From Cucurbitaria berberidis CBS 394.84 (taxonomy: Eukaryota > Ascomycota > Dothideomycetes > Pleosporales > Cucurbitariaceae): 64,000 nt of DNA. The stretch lies in contig NW_024468935.1 of NCBI RefSeq assembly GCF_010015615.1, positions 5,735,692 through 5,799,691 of the forward strand. Direction: 5' to 3'. Each line of letters starts with the position of its first letter. The stretch's first letter is position 1. Position numbers and translations under genes: made by a program. The notes under the pieces are model-generated. The model had not been told where the DNA came from and did not search any database. It saw only the letters and a program-made list of their open reading frames with translations. Below, in pieces: positions 10,275-20,830 of this stretch.

Positions 10275-11012
10275 ATGGCCGAATTCGCCCCTGATCTAAC
10301 TACCATGATCGATCGCCAGCTTACATTTTACAAGGTCGACGAAAGGTGCCTAGGTTACAATGGTGGATGCGTCTCGGTATTCGTGACGGCATTAGGCAAC
10401 GACCTATGCGGAATCTGCAGGAAACGCGATCTTCACGAGCTGAAGGACTTATTTTCGACGACCGAGGCAGGGAAAGAGGCCTTGAAAGGGGTTGTGAACT
10501 ACCGAAGGCAACGACACCGCGAAGCCCTCGGTCAAGGACTAGTCGTCTGCGCCTTGGAGAACCTTAGATGGGAGGGAAAACTTAGAGGTTTCGTGCCAAT
10601 TAGTCCTTGTCCCTGCGTCTTCGTCGACACGCCTGGTGGTGACGATGGAATGTTCTGCTGGAATTGCGCAGTTCACGAGAATATCTCTGGACGCTCCCTC
10701 TGGTTTGTCCTTCCAGCGGATGAGGGGCATACAGACGCTCGATTCAACTTCCCGTGCATCTGGGTTGATGAGAGCTTCCAGAATCACCCGTTCCGGTTGC
10801 AATTCGCCCAATCGATGGGCCCATGCAATTGGGACGAGACGAAGTATGCAGCGTCCATGTGCAGAACTTGTCGTTTAAAAGTGAATAACATGGTCGACTA
10901 CTCTAGTATCATGGCCTACTTCTGGGATGATGGAAGGCTAAAGGAAGTATATCGAGGGGAGGCATCTATTCCTACGGTTCGGCGGAGTCCCCCTCTTACT
11001 ATATCGGGATAA
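10275..11012 (+). CDS. Cysteine-rich tandem family, copy E (two modules)
   Basis: A 245-aa intronless paralogue. A leader of about 25 residues precedes the N-terminal motif C-x6-C-x12-C-x2-C (CGIC). The first module begins VVCALENLRW and ends ..FCWNC; the second begins FPCIWVDESF and ends CNWD..MCRTC. The Cys spacing before the last pair is longer here (11-13) than the exact 9 of copies A-D and G. The C-terminus has a Tyr-Phe-Trp-Asp-Asp-Gly-Arg-Leu segment that reappears in copy F as FWYNGCL and in shorter form in copies C and G (..DGRL, ..DGKL). Copy F is the closest relative. Function unknown. Confidence 0.75.
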   Translation: MAEFAPDLTTMIDRQLTFYKVDERCLGYNGGCVSVFVTALGNDLCGICRKRDLHELKDLFSTTEAGKEALKGVVNYRRQRHREALGQGLVVCALENLRWEGKLRGFVPISPCPCVFVDTPGGDDGMFCWNCAVHENISGRSLWFVLPADEGHTDARFNFPCIWVDESFQNHPFRLQFAQSMGPCNWDETKYAASMCRTCRLKVNNMVDYSSIMAYFWDDGRLKEVYRGEASIPTVRRSPPLTISG

Positions 11013-12082
11013 AGTGAACATCGCAATCTCTGGTAAGCCTACTGCATATACTAAGGATAACCTTGGAGGTGAATTAAATCTTTACTTTTGTATTAAACCA
11101 GCCAGTGTTACGAAAGCAGATGTCTCCCCCAAATACTGTAGAATAGATGAAGACTATCGACATTTACACAATAATACTCATTATATCACTTATATATACA
11201 TATTACATAAATGCTTATATTTTATAGATATTCTAGATCCATAAGCCTGCTTTGACCTAGACACAAGGTAGCCATCCTGATCGGATCATGCTTAATACTC
11301 AAAAGTCAAATTTAGAACAACCTGATTGATGTCGTGCTATGTAGTCATTCGCTTAACCAAACATGATGATGTGTTTTGTGTTTTGAGTCACTTATTCTTC
11401 CCTCATTGATTATCACAGCATCAAGTTAGTATAGAAGTCTTCGTCAAGATAGCTGCATGAAGGACAAAAATTCTTTCCGCGTTCTCGGCCGCTTCGTACT
11501 CAAGGTGGCGTCGTAGCACAGCATAGCCTTACCCCTGAAACCCAATAGCATAAAAGTATGTTGACATAACGAGCAGACTGTGCGGCCTGCGAAATGGAAG
11601 GTGTTACTTAAACAAGACCATCTCTCGGCTTTTTTAGTCAGGTACTTGTCCTGAATGAGCTTTGGGGACGTGGAGACGTACACTGTACTACACGAGGAAA
11701 TCGTGCACATCCCGCCCGTATCCTTATGCTCGAAGAGTCATGAATGTGCGATTAATCGTTGACCCACTAGGAGCGCCTTCACACAGTCAAATTGTTGTAA
11801 GGATATTTCAATGACTACAATACTGTTGACAGTTCCTCCGAATGACTAGAAATATTGCTCAGTCTCTCTAGTGACGTTAAATGTCTCGCATCTTTCACTC
11901 TCATTCCTTTTCTCCTTCCTACCCTGAAATATACCAACACCCGAGCATTTCCCATGATCAACTCACCAAGTTCTTGAACCCGGCATTATCTTCGAAGAAC
12001 CGCTTTCACAACATTCTTAGAAGCAAGCGTCCGCAAGTTCATATTCCTCGTCGAATCCAAACCCAGTCGACCATAGTGGAAA
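11013..12082. other. Spacer between copies E and F
   Basis: No supported gene. The first 250 nt are AT-rich. The second half has repeated TGACT motifs and a 12-bp element shared with the copy G promoter. Confidence 0.4.
11810..11821 (+). promoter_or_regulatory. 12-bp element shared by copies F and G (upstream of F)
   Basis: AATGACTACAAT lies 273 nt before the copy F start and is identical to 13118-13129 upstream of copy G. It contains TGACT, a motif repeated upstream of copies C to G. It could be a retained duplicate or a transcription factor site. Confidence 0.35.
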
Positions 12083-12811
12083 ATGCGCGACCCAATGGCC
12101 CCTCCTCCAAAGCCAGGCCTTGCATGCAAACTTTGGTCCCCAACGAACAACAAATGCGTGTCCATGAATAGCGAGAGAACAGGTGCTGAGATCTGCGGAT
12201 ACTGCCGAACACTAGACCCATGTGTATTAATGACATTGATTGCGCCCGACGACATGGAAGGCCTCAGCCAGCTAGATGCGATAAGGAAATCTCGAGAAGC
12301 AAAAGAGGTAGCTGCTTGTGAGCAGGATTTACTTATCTGCGCAATGGAGAATCCGAGTTTTGAGGGCGAGGAATGGCGTTTGGCTTTCAGGCCCAAGCAG
12401 AAGAACAAGGCGTGTCTGTTGCTCCAGCAGCCTGGCCTCGACGAGTACTGCCTATGCAAAGCGTGCATTGTAAATGAAAAGGGGTCCGTGTGGTGGGAAC
12501 GCTGGGTCCGAGACATGGATTTTCTCTCAACGCCGGAGTTCCGGATCAAGTTCGAGTGCATTTGGGCGGATGATACTTACAAAGAAGAGACATGGAGAGC
12601 GCTTTTGCTGGACAAGGACGGAAAGAGAAAGAATTCATGTAGTGAAGAAATTCCTGCAAAAATGCCGGGTAGCATGTGCCATGAATGCTTTTGGGCATTC
12701 AAGGAATTGGATGATGGTGCCGTGTGGGAAAGTTTCCTTGATGTATTCTGGTATAATGGCTGTTTGAGAAGCATGTACGAGAGGGACCCGGGTCTACTAG
12801 TTGTCGTGTGA
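12083..12811 (+). CDS. Cysteine-rich tandem family, copy F (two modules)
   Basis: A 242-aa intronless paralogue. A second Met four codons in (MAPPPKP) is an equally good start. The N-terminal motif is C-x9-C-x12-C-x2-C (CGYC). Module 1 runs LICAMENPSF, Trp at +12, to CLCKAC; module 2 runs FECIWADDTY, Trp at +12, to CSEE..MCHEC. The block before module 1 and both modules match copy E, so E and F form a sister pair. No TATA box was found near this copy, unlike C, D, E and G. Function unknown; metal binding inferred. Confidence 0.75.
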   Translation: MRDPMAPPPKPGLACKLWSPTNNKCVSMNSERTGAEICGYCRTLDPCVLMTLIAPDDMEGLSQLDAIRKSREAKEVAACEQDLLICAMENPSFEGEEWRLAFRPKQKNKACLLLQQPGLDEYCLCKACIVNEKGSVWWERWVRDMDFLSTPEFRIKFECIWADDTYKEETWRALLLDKDGKRKNSCSEEIPAKMPGSMCHECFWAFKELDDGAVWESFLDVFWYNGCLRSMYERDPGLLVVV

Positions 12812-13117
12812 AGTGATCTGGTGAGGTGGGAGATGTTTGGATTCTGGCAAGGGACTAACTAGACTTTATCTATACTGGAGAGGCATTTCTGGTAGATATA
12901 TCAACAATGTAAAACTGAAATACTTTTAGCCAAATACTCTTCCCAACTATGATGCGTGCACACCTGCTTTGTTGAACCTCGTAATCTAGTGGATATTACT
13001 TTTCAATTCTGTCATCAAGGCACAACCACATAGCGTTCCGTGTCGAAAACCTTCTATTTAGATACCCGTCACTGCGCTCCATGACTCCAACCTCTCAGTC
13101 CCACTTACAGTAATTCT

Positions 13118-13129
13118 AATGACTACAAT
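13118..13129 (+). promoter_or_regulatory. 12-bp element shared by copies F and G (upstream of G)
   Basis: This second copy of AATGACTACAAT lies 145 nt before the chosen copy G start and 16 nt before the TATA box. Further TGACT motifs lie at 13082 and 13130. Confidence 0.35.
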
Positions 13130-13144
13130 TGACTCCATCATCAA

Positions 13145-13152
13145 TATAAAAG
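13145..13152 (+). promoter_or_regulatory. TATA box of copy G
   Basis: TATAAAAG lies 118 nt before ATG 13263. This supports the 13263 start over an in-frame ATG at 13119, which lies upstream of the box. Confidence 0.5.
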
Positions 13153-13262
13153 CCCCCTCTACGCGGTCCCTTCTCAGTACCCATCTCCAACCACACTCTT
13201 CTTGGCAAAATACGAACAGACACCAACTCTACAATACAAACGATACCGAAACTGAAACTGAA

Positions 13263-13844
13263 ATGGCCTCTACCCCCACAATCAAATGTGCCCTCGCCGG
13301 CCACGGATGCAAATCCCACGCCACCAAATCGAGCATCACAACCCTGTGCCCCCTTTGCTCCAAGCTCCACCCGTTGATCCTCGATGACTTCCTGGCCCAA
13401 GCCAGAGCCGACTCTGCTTGGCCCGAGTACGCAGAAAGCAGCATCGAAGATATCTTCCACGAAGCGATGGAAGCAAACGATGCCCCACATGTCTGCGTAT
13501 CGCGTCATGAATGGCACCTGGGAGAGGAGTGGGTGAAGACGCTGATTGATGCGAGGAAGCTTTCCATCAAGAAGGAAAATGAGAAGATTAGAGGGCCGCC
13601 GAGGTACGACGAGGATGATATCGTTTGTCAGGATGTTGGCGAACCAGATATGTTGTGTGGGTTATGTCTGCCTGTGTTGAAGAGTTGTGATATACTCGCT
13701 TATGAGGCGCATTTTGAGGATGGGAAACTCAAAGAATCTGGAGAGCCTGAGGATAGGGAGACTGACGGGAAAATTGGGGATTGGGCAGTTGAGGAGAGAG
13801 AAATGGCGGAGGAGGAGCTCGAGGAGGGAGAAATCAGGGAGTGA
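13263..13844 (+). CDS. Cysteine-rich tandem family, copy G (one module, acidic tail)
   Basis: The last member of the array, 193 aa and intronless. The start MASTPTIKC places the first Cys at residue 9, as in copies C and D. The N-terminal motif is C-x6-C-x12-C-x2-C (CPLC followed by Leu-His-Pro). The single module begins HVCVSRHEW, has Trp 11 residues after Cys, and ends CQDV..LCGLC (C-x9-C-x2-C). The last 40 residues are Glu-rich and unlike the other copies. Function unknown. The next gene, on the opposite strand, ends only 160 nt downstream. Confidence 0.75.
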   Translation: MASTPTIKCALAGHGCKSHATKSSITTLCPLCSKLHPLILDDFLAQARADSAWPEYAESSIEDIFHEAMEANDAPHVCVSRHEWHLGEEWVKTLIDARKLSIKKENEKIRGPPRYDEDDIVCQDVGEPDMLCGLCLPVLKSCDILAYEAHFEDGKLKESGEPEDRETDGKIGDWAVEEREMAEEELEEGEIRE

Positions 13845-14004
13845 GCGATTGACGAGGGAGAATGGCCATCCTAAAGCTATGAATTCTTCCAAGGACATGC
13901 ATAGAAATGCGTAGCTAGTTGTCCAAGCAATACTATAAAACACCAAATGCAGGATATACGATGACATGCATAAACTCCTACAATATTGACTCGCGGAAAA
14001 AAGT

Positions 14005-16784
14005 CTAAAAGCCCACGGCGAGCATAAGCCCGTAACCCACGGTAATAATCACAAGGAAGGTAAGAATCGATGCAGGTATGCCGCGTGTAAGGAAGTGCTT
14101 AACGTCCAGATATCGCTGGCCTGTTCTTTGGTCTTCCATCATGATGGCAGCTGAAGGAAGTAAGTTAGGCTCACCGGCTGGTTAACAAAGAGGGTAGGAA
14201 CTTACTCATATTGGGAAATCCACTGGTCGGCAACCCCATCGCACCACTCGCCATCAAGACGGCGCCCATGACCAATAAGTTCGGATGCGGCTCGCTCATA
14301 CTCTGTCCGACTTGCTGTACTAGTGGAAGCACAATGAGCGCCGCAACGGTATGACTAATAAACGTCGCAACTACTAATATCAATGCGCAAAAGACCACCA
14401 GTACGCTGTACAACGACATGCCTTCAACACTTTGCGTAATCGATTCAGCGATAGTGTGGAGGAGGCCGGATGAGTTAACAGACTTGCCGAGCGCAAGACC
14501 GCCGGCAGCAAGGATGATGATGGTCCAGAGGAAGTTGTTGAAGTCCTCTTTTGTGAGGATGCCAGTGCCGAAGAAGAGGACGAGCGGGATGATGGCAACA
14601 ACACCCATGTCTCCAAATATGGGCTCCAGTTGGTGACTGACACACCAAAGCACAATAGTAACGACTGTGACAATACTGATGAACCATTGAACCCCAGTGA
14701 ACTTGTCTTTGAGGGGGCGGATGGGTACAATGGTTGTACCGCGACCAGGTTGAAACGTGACGAGGAGTATCACCCAGATTAGGAGGATTGAGATTATGCA
14801 TACGGGTAGCGCGACGAAAAACCATACGCCCCAGGAGGGTTCAGGCTGCATGTTTTGAAGTGCGATGAGGTTCTGGGGTGAGGCGATGGGCGAAGCGGCA
14901 CCACCTATGTTGGAGGACAGGGCGATACCGAGGAGAAGGGCCTTGGTCATGTCTGAATCGGCGGGGAGGTTACGGAGGATAGGCTACACAGTTAGCTCCT
15001 ACTTTAAGCCTAATACTACACAAAACGTACCTGAATGATAGAAAAGCATAGCACCGGCGCCGCAACGTTGCTGATCCACATACTGGCGAACATGGCAACG
15101 AACATGTTAACAAGCAGGACAGTTCTCGGTTTCGTGCCAGCTTTACTTAAAACCAAAGTGGCCATCATCTTTGCGATGTTGTACTTTGATAAGGCGGCAG
15201 CAATCGTGAAGCCGCCGAGCAAAAGCATGATTACTGGCGTCCACATGGCGGAGAAGACATAGCTCGCAGCTTGTTTTGAGTCTAGTCGATGATAGGGTTT
15301 GGTATCGCTTCGGACGACATCGAGAGTGACAGCTAGGAATGGCACGAGGAGTGATGTGACGAAGAGTGGTATCGCCTGTGGTAGTTAGTACTGTCGGGAG
15401 CGCTAGTCGATTTTGATCTTACCTCAGTAGCCCAAAGTAGACTGACAAAGACTACCATAGCTAGGCAATTCTGCTGCTCAGGCTTCTCCATGATGGGCAC
15501 CACTAGCAGGACAACGAAGATCGCTATACAAGCAAGCAGCATCCAGAACGTCTTGCTGACCAGCCATTGCGGGCAGCGGTATTTTCCGATGGGCGTGTCC
15601 ACTTCCTTCATATCCGGCTGGATATCGTCCCCTTGCCGCCGTATCTTGCCACCACTCGTATCATGTCCTAGCAAGGTTTGGGTGATGCCAATGTTAGCGG
15701 CTTGTGCCTTGCGCTCGATTCCAATCATCTCGCGCCAAACTGTGTTGCGTTCCCAAACCACGTGTTCCCGTAGATGGAGCCTCAACTCACGCTTGGCCTC
15801 GTTGACATCCCCTTTTGTGCATATTTGCGAATAGGCAGATTCCATACGTTCCAGATTGCGTGTCAATCTATCCATGGTGCTCTGTTGGAATGGGAACGCG
15901 GGATAAACGTATTTGTTCAAGTAGCGACTCTTCAATTTGCGGTCGAGAATCTTGTCGTACTTTTTCAGCACCTTCTCAAACCCCGTCTTGTTCAACTGGA
16001 TGAAAGATCGCAGCTCACACAGCGATACATATACACTGATGGCCCGCTTCTTCAACGATACTCCTTCGTCATACAGCGCGGCAAACGCCATGTCGTTGTA
16101 GTCGTCGAAAGCTACGCTGGTTTTCCGTCTTGACGAGGCCCAGTCATTTGAAGCCGCCAAATCCTCATCAGTAGCGCGCCGCCTCCGTCGCTGCCCATCG
16201 GGGCTCTTCTTGCGCAGTTGTGATGTCTCGTTCGCGTCCTCGTCCGAATCTTCGTCGTCGTCTGCACCATCCGCTGTCGATCGGTCGCTTAACCCACTCA
16301 TCGCCCGGGGTTTACTGGGTTGATGGAAGCTGATCTGTTTGAAGATACTTCCGCTGCGTAGCTTTTTGCCGGGCGGGGCGTTTTCCTGCTCATGGTCGTA
16401 TTCTGCCTGCTCCGCCTCGTACGTGTTTTCATCGTTGAGGAGTGCGTCGACTTCTCTATAAATCTCGGATTCCTTGAGCTGGTAGAAGGAGACGACCCTT
16501 TCGAGTTCTGCATCGAGCGTATTCGTAAAGGCTTTGTCGGGGTCTTCAGCGTCTCCGTTCAATAACGGCGAGGATTCGGCGTCGACGTGTGCGTTCTTTT
16601 GGTTAATCTGGGTCTCGAGACTGTAGATCCTACAAGGCAACACTTGTCAGCATGTGATCCCAGCACTTTCCGTGAACAGCCCTATGAATCTCTCAACGTA
16701 CTGCTTCTTGAGGTTACTGTAGGCGATGTAGTGGTTGCTCCAGTCTGGCACCGCATTAAATTGCAAGCTGTGGGAGAACTTCAT
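14005..16784 (-). CDS. Low-affinity phosphate transporter with SPX domain (Pho87/Pho90/Pho91 type)
   Basis: A plasma or vacuolar membrane phosphate permease. Five exons (16702-16784, 15423-16629, 15031-15375, 14206-14983, 14005-14150) give 852 aa; all four introns are 47-72 nt with clean signals and the frame is continuous. The N-terminus MKFSHSLQFNAVPDW and LKKQIYSLE is a classic SPX domain, the sensor for inositol pyrophosphates. The SPX part carries a Ser/Asp-rich insert near residues 110-180. From about residue 410 a sodium/sulfate-symporter-like permease follows with roughly 12 hydrophobic segments and conserved blocks such as LLLGGFTIAAAL, SNVAAP, GLPTSGFPN and the ending MMEDQRTGQRYL. 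The N-terminal start matches the family, and the C-terminal exon restores the expected tail. Which paralogue (Pho87, 90 or 91) cannot be decided by eye. Confidence 0.92.
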
Positions 16785-17520
16785 CTCGTCGGCCTCGCGA
16801 AGCTGCTCGAGCTTCTCCCGTCTTTTTTGTTCTCGCTTGCTCTCACGCGCTGCCGCCCTGGGTCGCTCTGTGTGGGTGTGTAGAGTATGAAGCTCGAAGC
16901 TTTGCTCGGTCGCAGCGACACGGGATGGAGAAGAGAAGTCCAGGATGAAGGTGGAGCGGTAGCGGTAAAGAGGAACCTTGGGAGGAGCGCAGCTAGCGAG
17001 CGGAAGGCGCAACGACTATAGTTGGCGGCCTAAGCCATACAATGAGCGGAGGGCAAGTGGAGCGGCAGCAATTGGAGTGCTGCATTCGGGAATCAAGTGT
17101 GTTGGGATTGGTTGCAGGTGGTAGTCTGAGGATAATGCTTTTTGGTCGGCGGTGACGCAGCAGCCAAGCTCGGCTGACTCGTGCTCAATCGGTTGGATGT
17201 CCGTCCTGCTCTGCTCAGGCCACGCTACGAGGCAGCACACCTCTACAGAATCCATATTCAAGTCACGAGAGGCAACATGTCTCACCGTTATCGTTGTTGA
17301 TTGAGAGTCTTCTTCAAATGCAAACATGGACGGTGAGGACGTTGGAGTCGGCATTCAACCGCCACTTAGTCCACGCATGGCATCGTGCATCTCGACCCTG
17401 CTCATCTACGTAACATCATCGTGGATCACCCTGCCCTGCATTGTGGGGGCTACCAATCATAGTTCAAAACGTGTGAAGTCGCGGCACAACTGCAGCAAAG
17501 TATTGCAGGGCCCTCAGCTA
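16785..17520. other. Upstream region of the phosphate transporter
   Basis: No supported gene. Open frames exist (for example one reading in-frame into the SPX start from 17012), but the conserved SPX start at 16784 makes the extension unlikely. It holds the promoter and leader. Confidence 0.4.
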
Positions 17521-18113
17521 AACAAGTTAATTAATTCTAATTCTTTTAAGCTAAAAAGTGCAGCGCTTTAATAAAGCCTTAATTTTTTATTTTTTTGCCT
17601 AATATTAATGCTGTTTAGCTATAAAATAGCTAGTAATTTTTTTTAAAAAATTTACTTTTATTTAAACACTTTTTTATAATAAGTTAAAAATATAAGCTTT
17701 AGCTTTAATTTAGCTAGCAAGTTTATTTTTAATAGTAATAAATTTATATAAAGTTTTAATATAAGTAAATAAACAAGTATTATTTTTAAATTTATATTAA
17801 TTAGCAAAATTAGCTTTACTACTTTTATATATTATATAAGGCTTATAAACTTAGCTTTATAAAAATTAGCTATAATATTTTTATATAAAAAAGTTTTATT
17901 TATAATTTTAAATACTAAATTTATATATAAAGGAAGGAAGCTGCTTATATTAGCTTTATAAAATAAAAATATAGTTAGTTAATAAAAGCAGTAGCTAGTA
18001 AAAAATAAAATAATAAAATAATTACTTAAGCAAGTGTTTTATATAAAATTAAATTTAGCTAAATAATTATATTAACTAAATAGCCTACTATAAATTAGCA
18101 ATAAAGCTAGATC
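17521..18113. repeat. AT-rich, CpG-free island (RIP-like relic)
   Basis: About 590 nt consist almost only of A and T with scattered GC-containing AGCT/TAGC motifs. CpG is absent after the first 50 nt, and CpA/TpG are rare. Both edges are abrupt against normal-composition DNA. This is the pattern left by C-to-T mutation of a repeat by RIP. No reading frame of an ancestral element survives. It lies between the promoter side of the phosphate transporter and the 3' end of tryptophan synthase. Confidence 0.65.
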
Positions 18114-18386
18114 TCGCACGTAATTGCTATTGACTTTGGGCTGAAGGATAGCTTCGGGCAATTCCTTGACATTATCGTGATCCATCCTGAAGCATTTCGG
18201 ACTAAAGGCTAAACGCCATATTCACATACGAAAACATCACGCACAGACAAGAAGAGACTATCCCATGGTTGGTGCAAAGCGAGCAAATCTATCATGTATT
18301 GCTTATCTCATCGGACGTTATATGTAGATGGTTGGCTTCATAGCGACTGGAACGTCCATGGTAAGAAGATTTGTAACCGTCGACGC

Positions 18387-20830
18387 TCAGACTGTTGAAA
18401 ACGTTAGCAAAGAGCATGGCAATTCCGAGTCGGGACTCGACTTACATCTCAACTCCCAGCCAATCTTAGGACCCAGCTTAGGCAGCTCCTCAGCGACGCT
18501 CTGCACATCCTTGTCACCACGGCCAGAGACACAGATCACCACGTCCTGGTCTTTGGTCATCGTTTTAGCCAGCTCAAGAGCACCGAAGACAGCATGGGAA
18601 GTCTCGAGAGCCGGAATAATGCCTTCTAGCTGAGTCATGAGGCGGAAACCAATAAAGGCTTCAGCATCCGTGGCAGCAACGAATTTGGCACGGTCACTAT
18701 CCTTCCAGCTGGACAACTCAGGGCCAACTCCCGGATAGTCGAGACCAGCAGAGACAGAGTGCGTGTCGCTGATCTGTCCGTGCTTGTTCTGAAGCACGTA
18801 GGTACGAACACCGTGTAGCACGCCCTTGGTGCCAGCTGAAAGGGTAGCACTGTGGCGATCCGTATCGACACCGTCACCACCAGCCTCCACGCCAAGTAGC
18901 TTAACGGAGGGATCGTTTGCGAAAGGATAGAACATGCCGACCGCATTACTGCCACCTCCAACGCAAGCCACAACCGCATCGGGGAGCTTGCCACGCTTCT
19001 CCTGCATTTGCTGCTTTGTCTCGTTGCCGATGATGGATTGGAAGGTACGGACGATGGTCGGGAACGGATGAGGACCAATAGCAGATCCGATGATGTAGTG
19101 CGTACTGTCAAGTTTAACGACCCAGGCACGAAGGGCCTCATTCACGGCGTCACGAAGCGTCTGCGAGCCAGCTTCGACAGCAACGACCGATGCACCAAGC
19201 AGCTTGATACGGAAGACGTTCAACGCTTGGCGCCTGACATCTTCAGCACCCATGTATATCGTGCACTTCATGCCGAATTTGGCGCAAACGGTGGCTGTGG
19301 CAACTCCATGCTGACCAGCACCAGTTTCAGCAATGATCTCAGTCTTGCCAAGTCTTCGAGCTATGAGGATTTGACCGAGGGCGTTATTAATTTTGTGGCT
19401 TCCAGTGTGGTTTAGATCTTCTCTTTTCAACCAGATGTTCGCGCCGCCTGCATGTTCCGTAAGGCGCTCTGCAAGATGCAGATGCCCTGGACGGCCCATC
19501 CAGTCATAGTAGGACCGGTACTCCTCCCAGAATTTCGGGTCGTTCACAGCTTGACTGAAGCCTGTCTCAAGCTCTGAAAGACAATCCATGAGCGACTCGG
19601 GCACATACTGTCCGCCGAACTCGCCAAATCGAGGAGGGTGCGCATGCTCCTCGTCGAAGTCGCCGTTGGTGTTCAGTGCCTCAATCTGATCAGCGAGTCC
19701 AGGGCCGTCAGGAGTATCAGCATCGGTAATGACTTTGTCAACATGAACGCCAGTGGGCTCCTTAGCCTCGGCCAAGGCCTCAACCATGCCGACTTCACGC
19801 GTGGTCTTTCGGCTGCTCTTGCCACAGATCTTGTCGCAATATTCCTCGACAGCCTTCGCGCCCTGTCCGGATTCAGCATTGGCGATGGTGTTGATGATCT
19901 GACTACCAATGACAACACCTTCAGCAATCTTGCCGACGCTGAGGAAATGGTCACGCGTGCTAACTCCAAAGCCCACTGCAGCTGGGACATTTCCAGAGTA
20001 CTTGTGGACGCGGTCGAGCAGCTGGGGAAGAGCGGCGTTGAGCGACCCAGTAGCACCAGTGACACCCATTCGGGAGACGACATAGATGAAAGAATCGGCG
20101 ATCTTGCAGAGGACGCGCATGCGGTGCTCCGAGGTAGCAGGGGCGATCAAAGGAACGTACGAGAGGCTGTACACACGCGGTTAGCACCAATCTCATGCGC
20201 AAACATGGCTGGACTCACCCATAGCTGCGGCAGAAGTTTCTGAAGCGCAGAGCCTCCTCAGGTGGAAGGTCCACCATGATGAAGCCATTGGCGCCTGCCT
20301 CCTTAGCATCCTGCAGCATCTTCTCCTCGCCGTAGCTCAGCAGAGGGTTGTAGTATCCCATGAGTAGGACAGGCGCCTTGAGGCCGCGTTTCCTCGCGTC
20401 GCGAACCATCTGGAGGACATCGACGGTTGTGACGCCATTCTTGAGTGCTTGCTATAGACACATGCTGTCAGATTGTATTTGGGTATATGTGTGGCGAATG
20501 ACTCAACGTACAGTGTTTGCGGTTTGGATGGTAGGGCCGTCGGCAATCGGGTCAGTGAAGGGCATGCCGAGTTCAATGATGTCTACGAATGTCAGTTGAC
20601 CGTCTCCGAGACATGTAGGAGAGCAATTGCTCGCTGTGCGTACCTGCGCCACCGGCCTCCATGCCCAGGAGGATATCGGGCGTCTCCTGCGCAGTGGGAA
20701 AGCCTGCAGTCACATACGTGATGAGGGCAGACTGCAGTTGCTGTCAGTATATACTCAATTGACGTTTGATGTGATGACGTACTCTGCCCTCCTTCTTGCA
20801 TTGTGCAAAGGTCTTCTTGATTCCGTCCAT
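18387..20830 (-). CDS. TRP5: Bifunctional tryptophan synthase (alpha-beta fusion)
   Basis: It catalyses the last two steps of tryptophan synthesis: indole release from indole-3-glycerol phosphate, then condensation with serine. Six exons (20783-20830, 20644-20731, 20512-20582, 20219-20451, 18446-20166, 18387-18391) give 721 aa, usual for fungi. The alpha part has Glu49 and Asp60 in IIELGMPFTDPIADG, matching the bacterial catalytic pair, and GVTGATGSLN. The beta part starts near residue 325 with RFGEFGGQYVPE. PLP lysine is Lys405 in HTGSHKINNALG, with GGGSNA as the phosphate loop. The final exon holds only TC plus TGA and produces the family's Leu-Arg-Phe end. That last intron (54 nt) is frame-preserving with no stop, so retention would replace the terminal Phe by 19 other residues before the same TGA. 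Confidence 0.95.

Larger units (their letters stand above)
12812..13262. other. Spacer between copies F and G
   Basis: No supported gene. It carries the copy G promoter, with a TGACT-containing 12-mer and a TATA box within 150 nt of the ATG. Confidence 0.4.

Noticed and set aside
16785..17012. In-frame N-terminal extension of the phosphate transporter
   Set aside because: SPX domains begin at the protein start with Met-Lys-Phe, matching ATG 16784.
17521..18113. Possible centromere, mitochondrial insertion or replication origin in the AT-rich island
   Set aside because: Too short for a centromere, no mitochondrial gene sequence is visible, and the loss of CpG with rare CpA/TpG is better explained by RIP.
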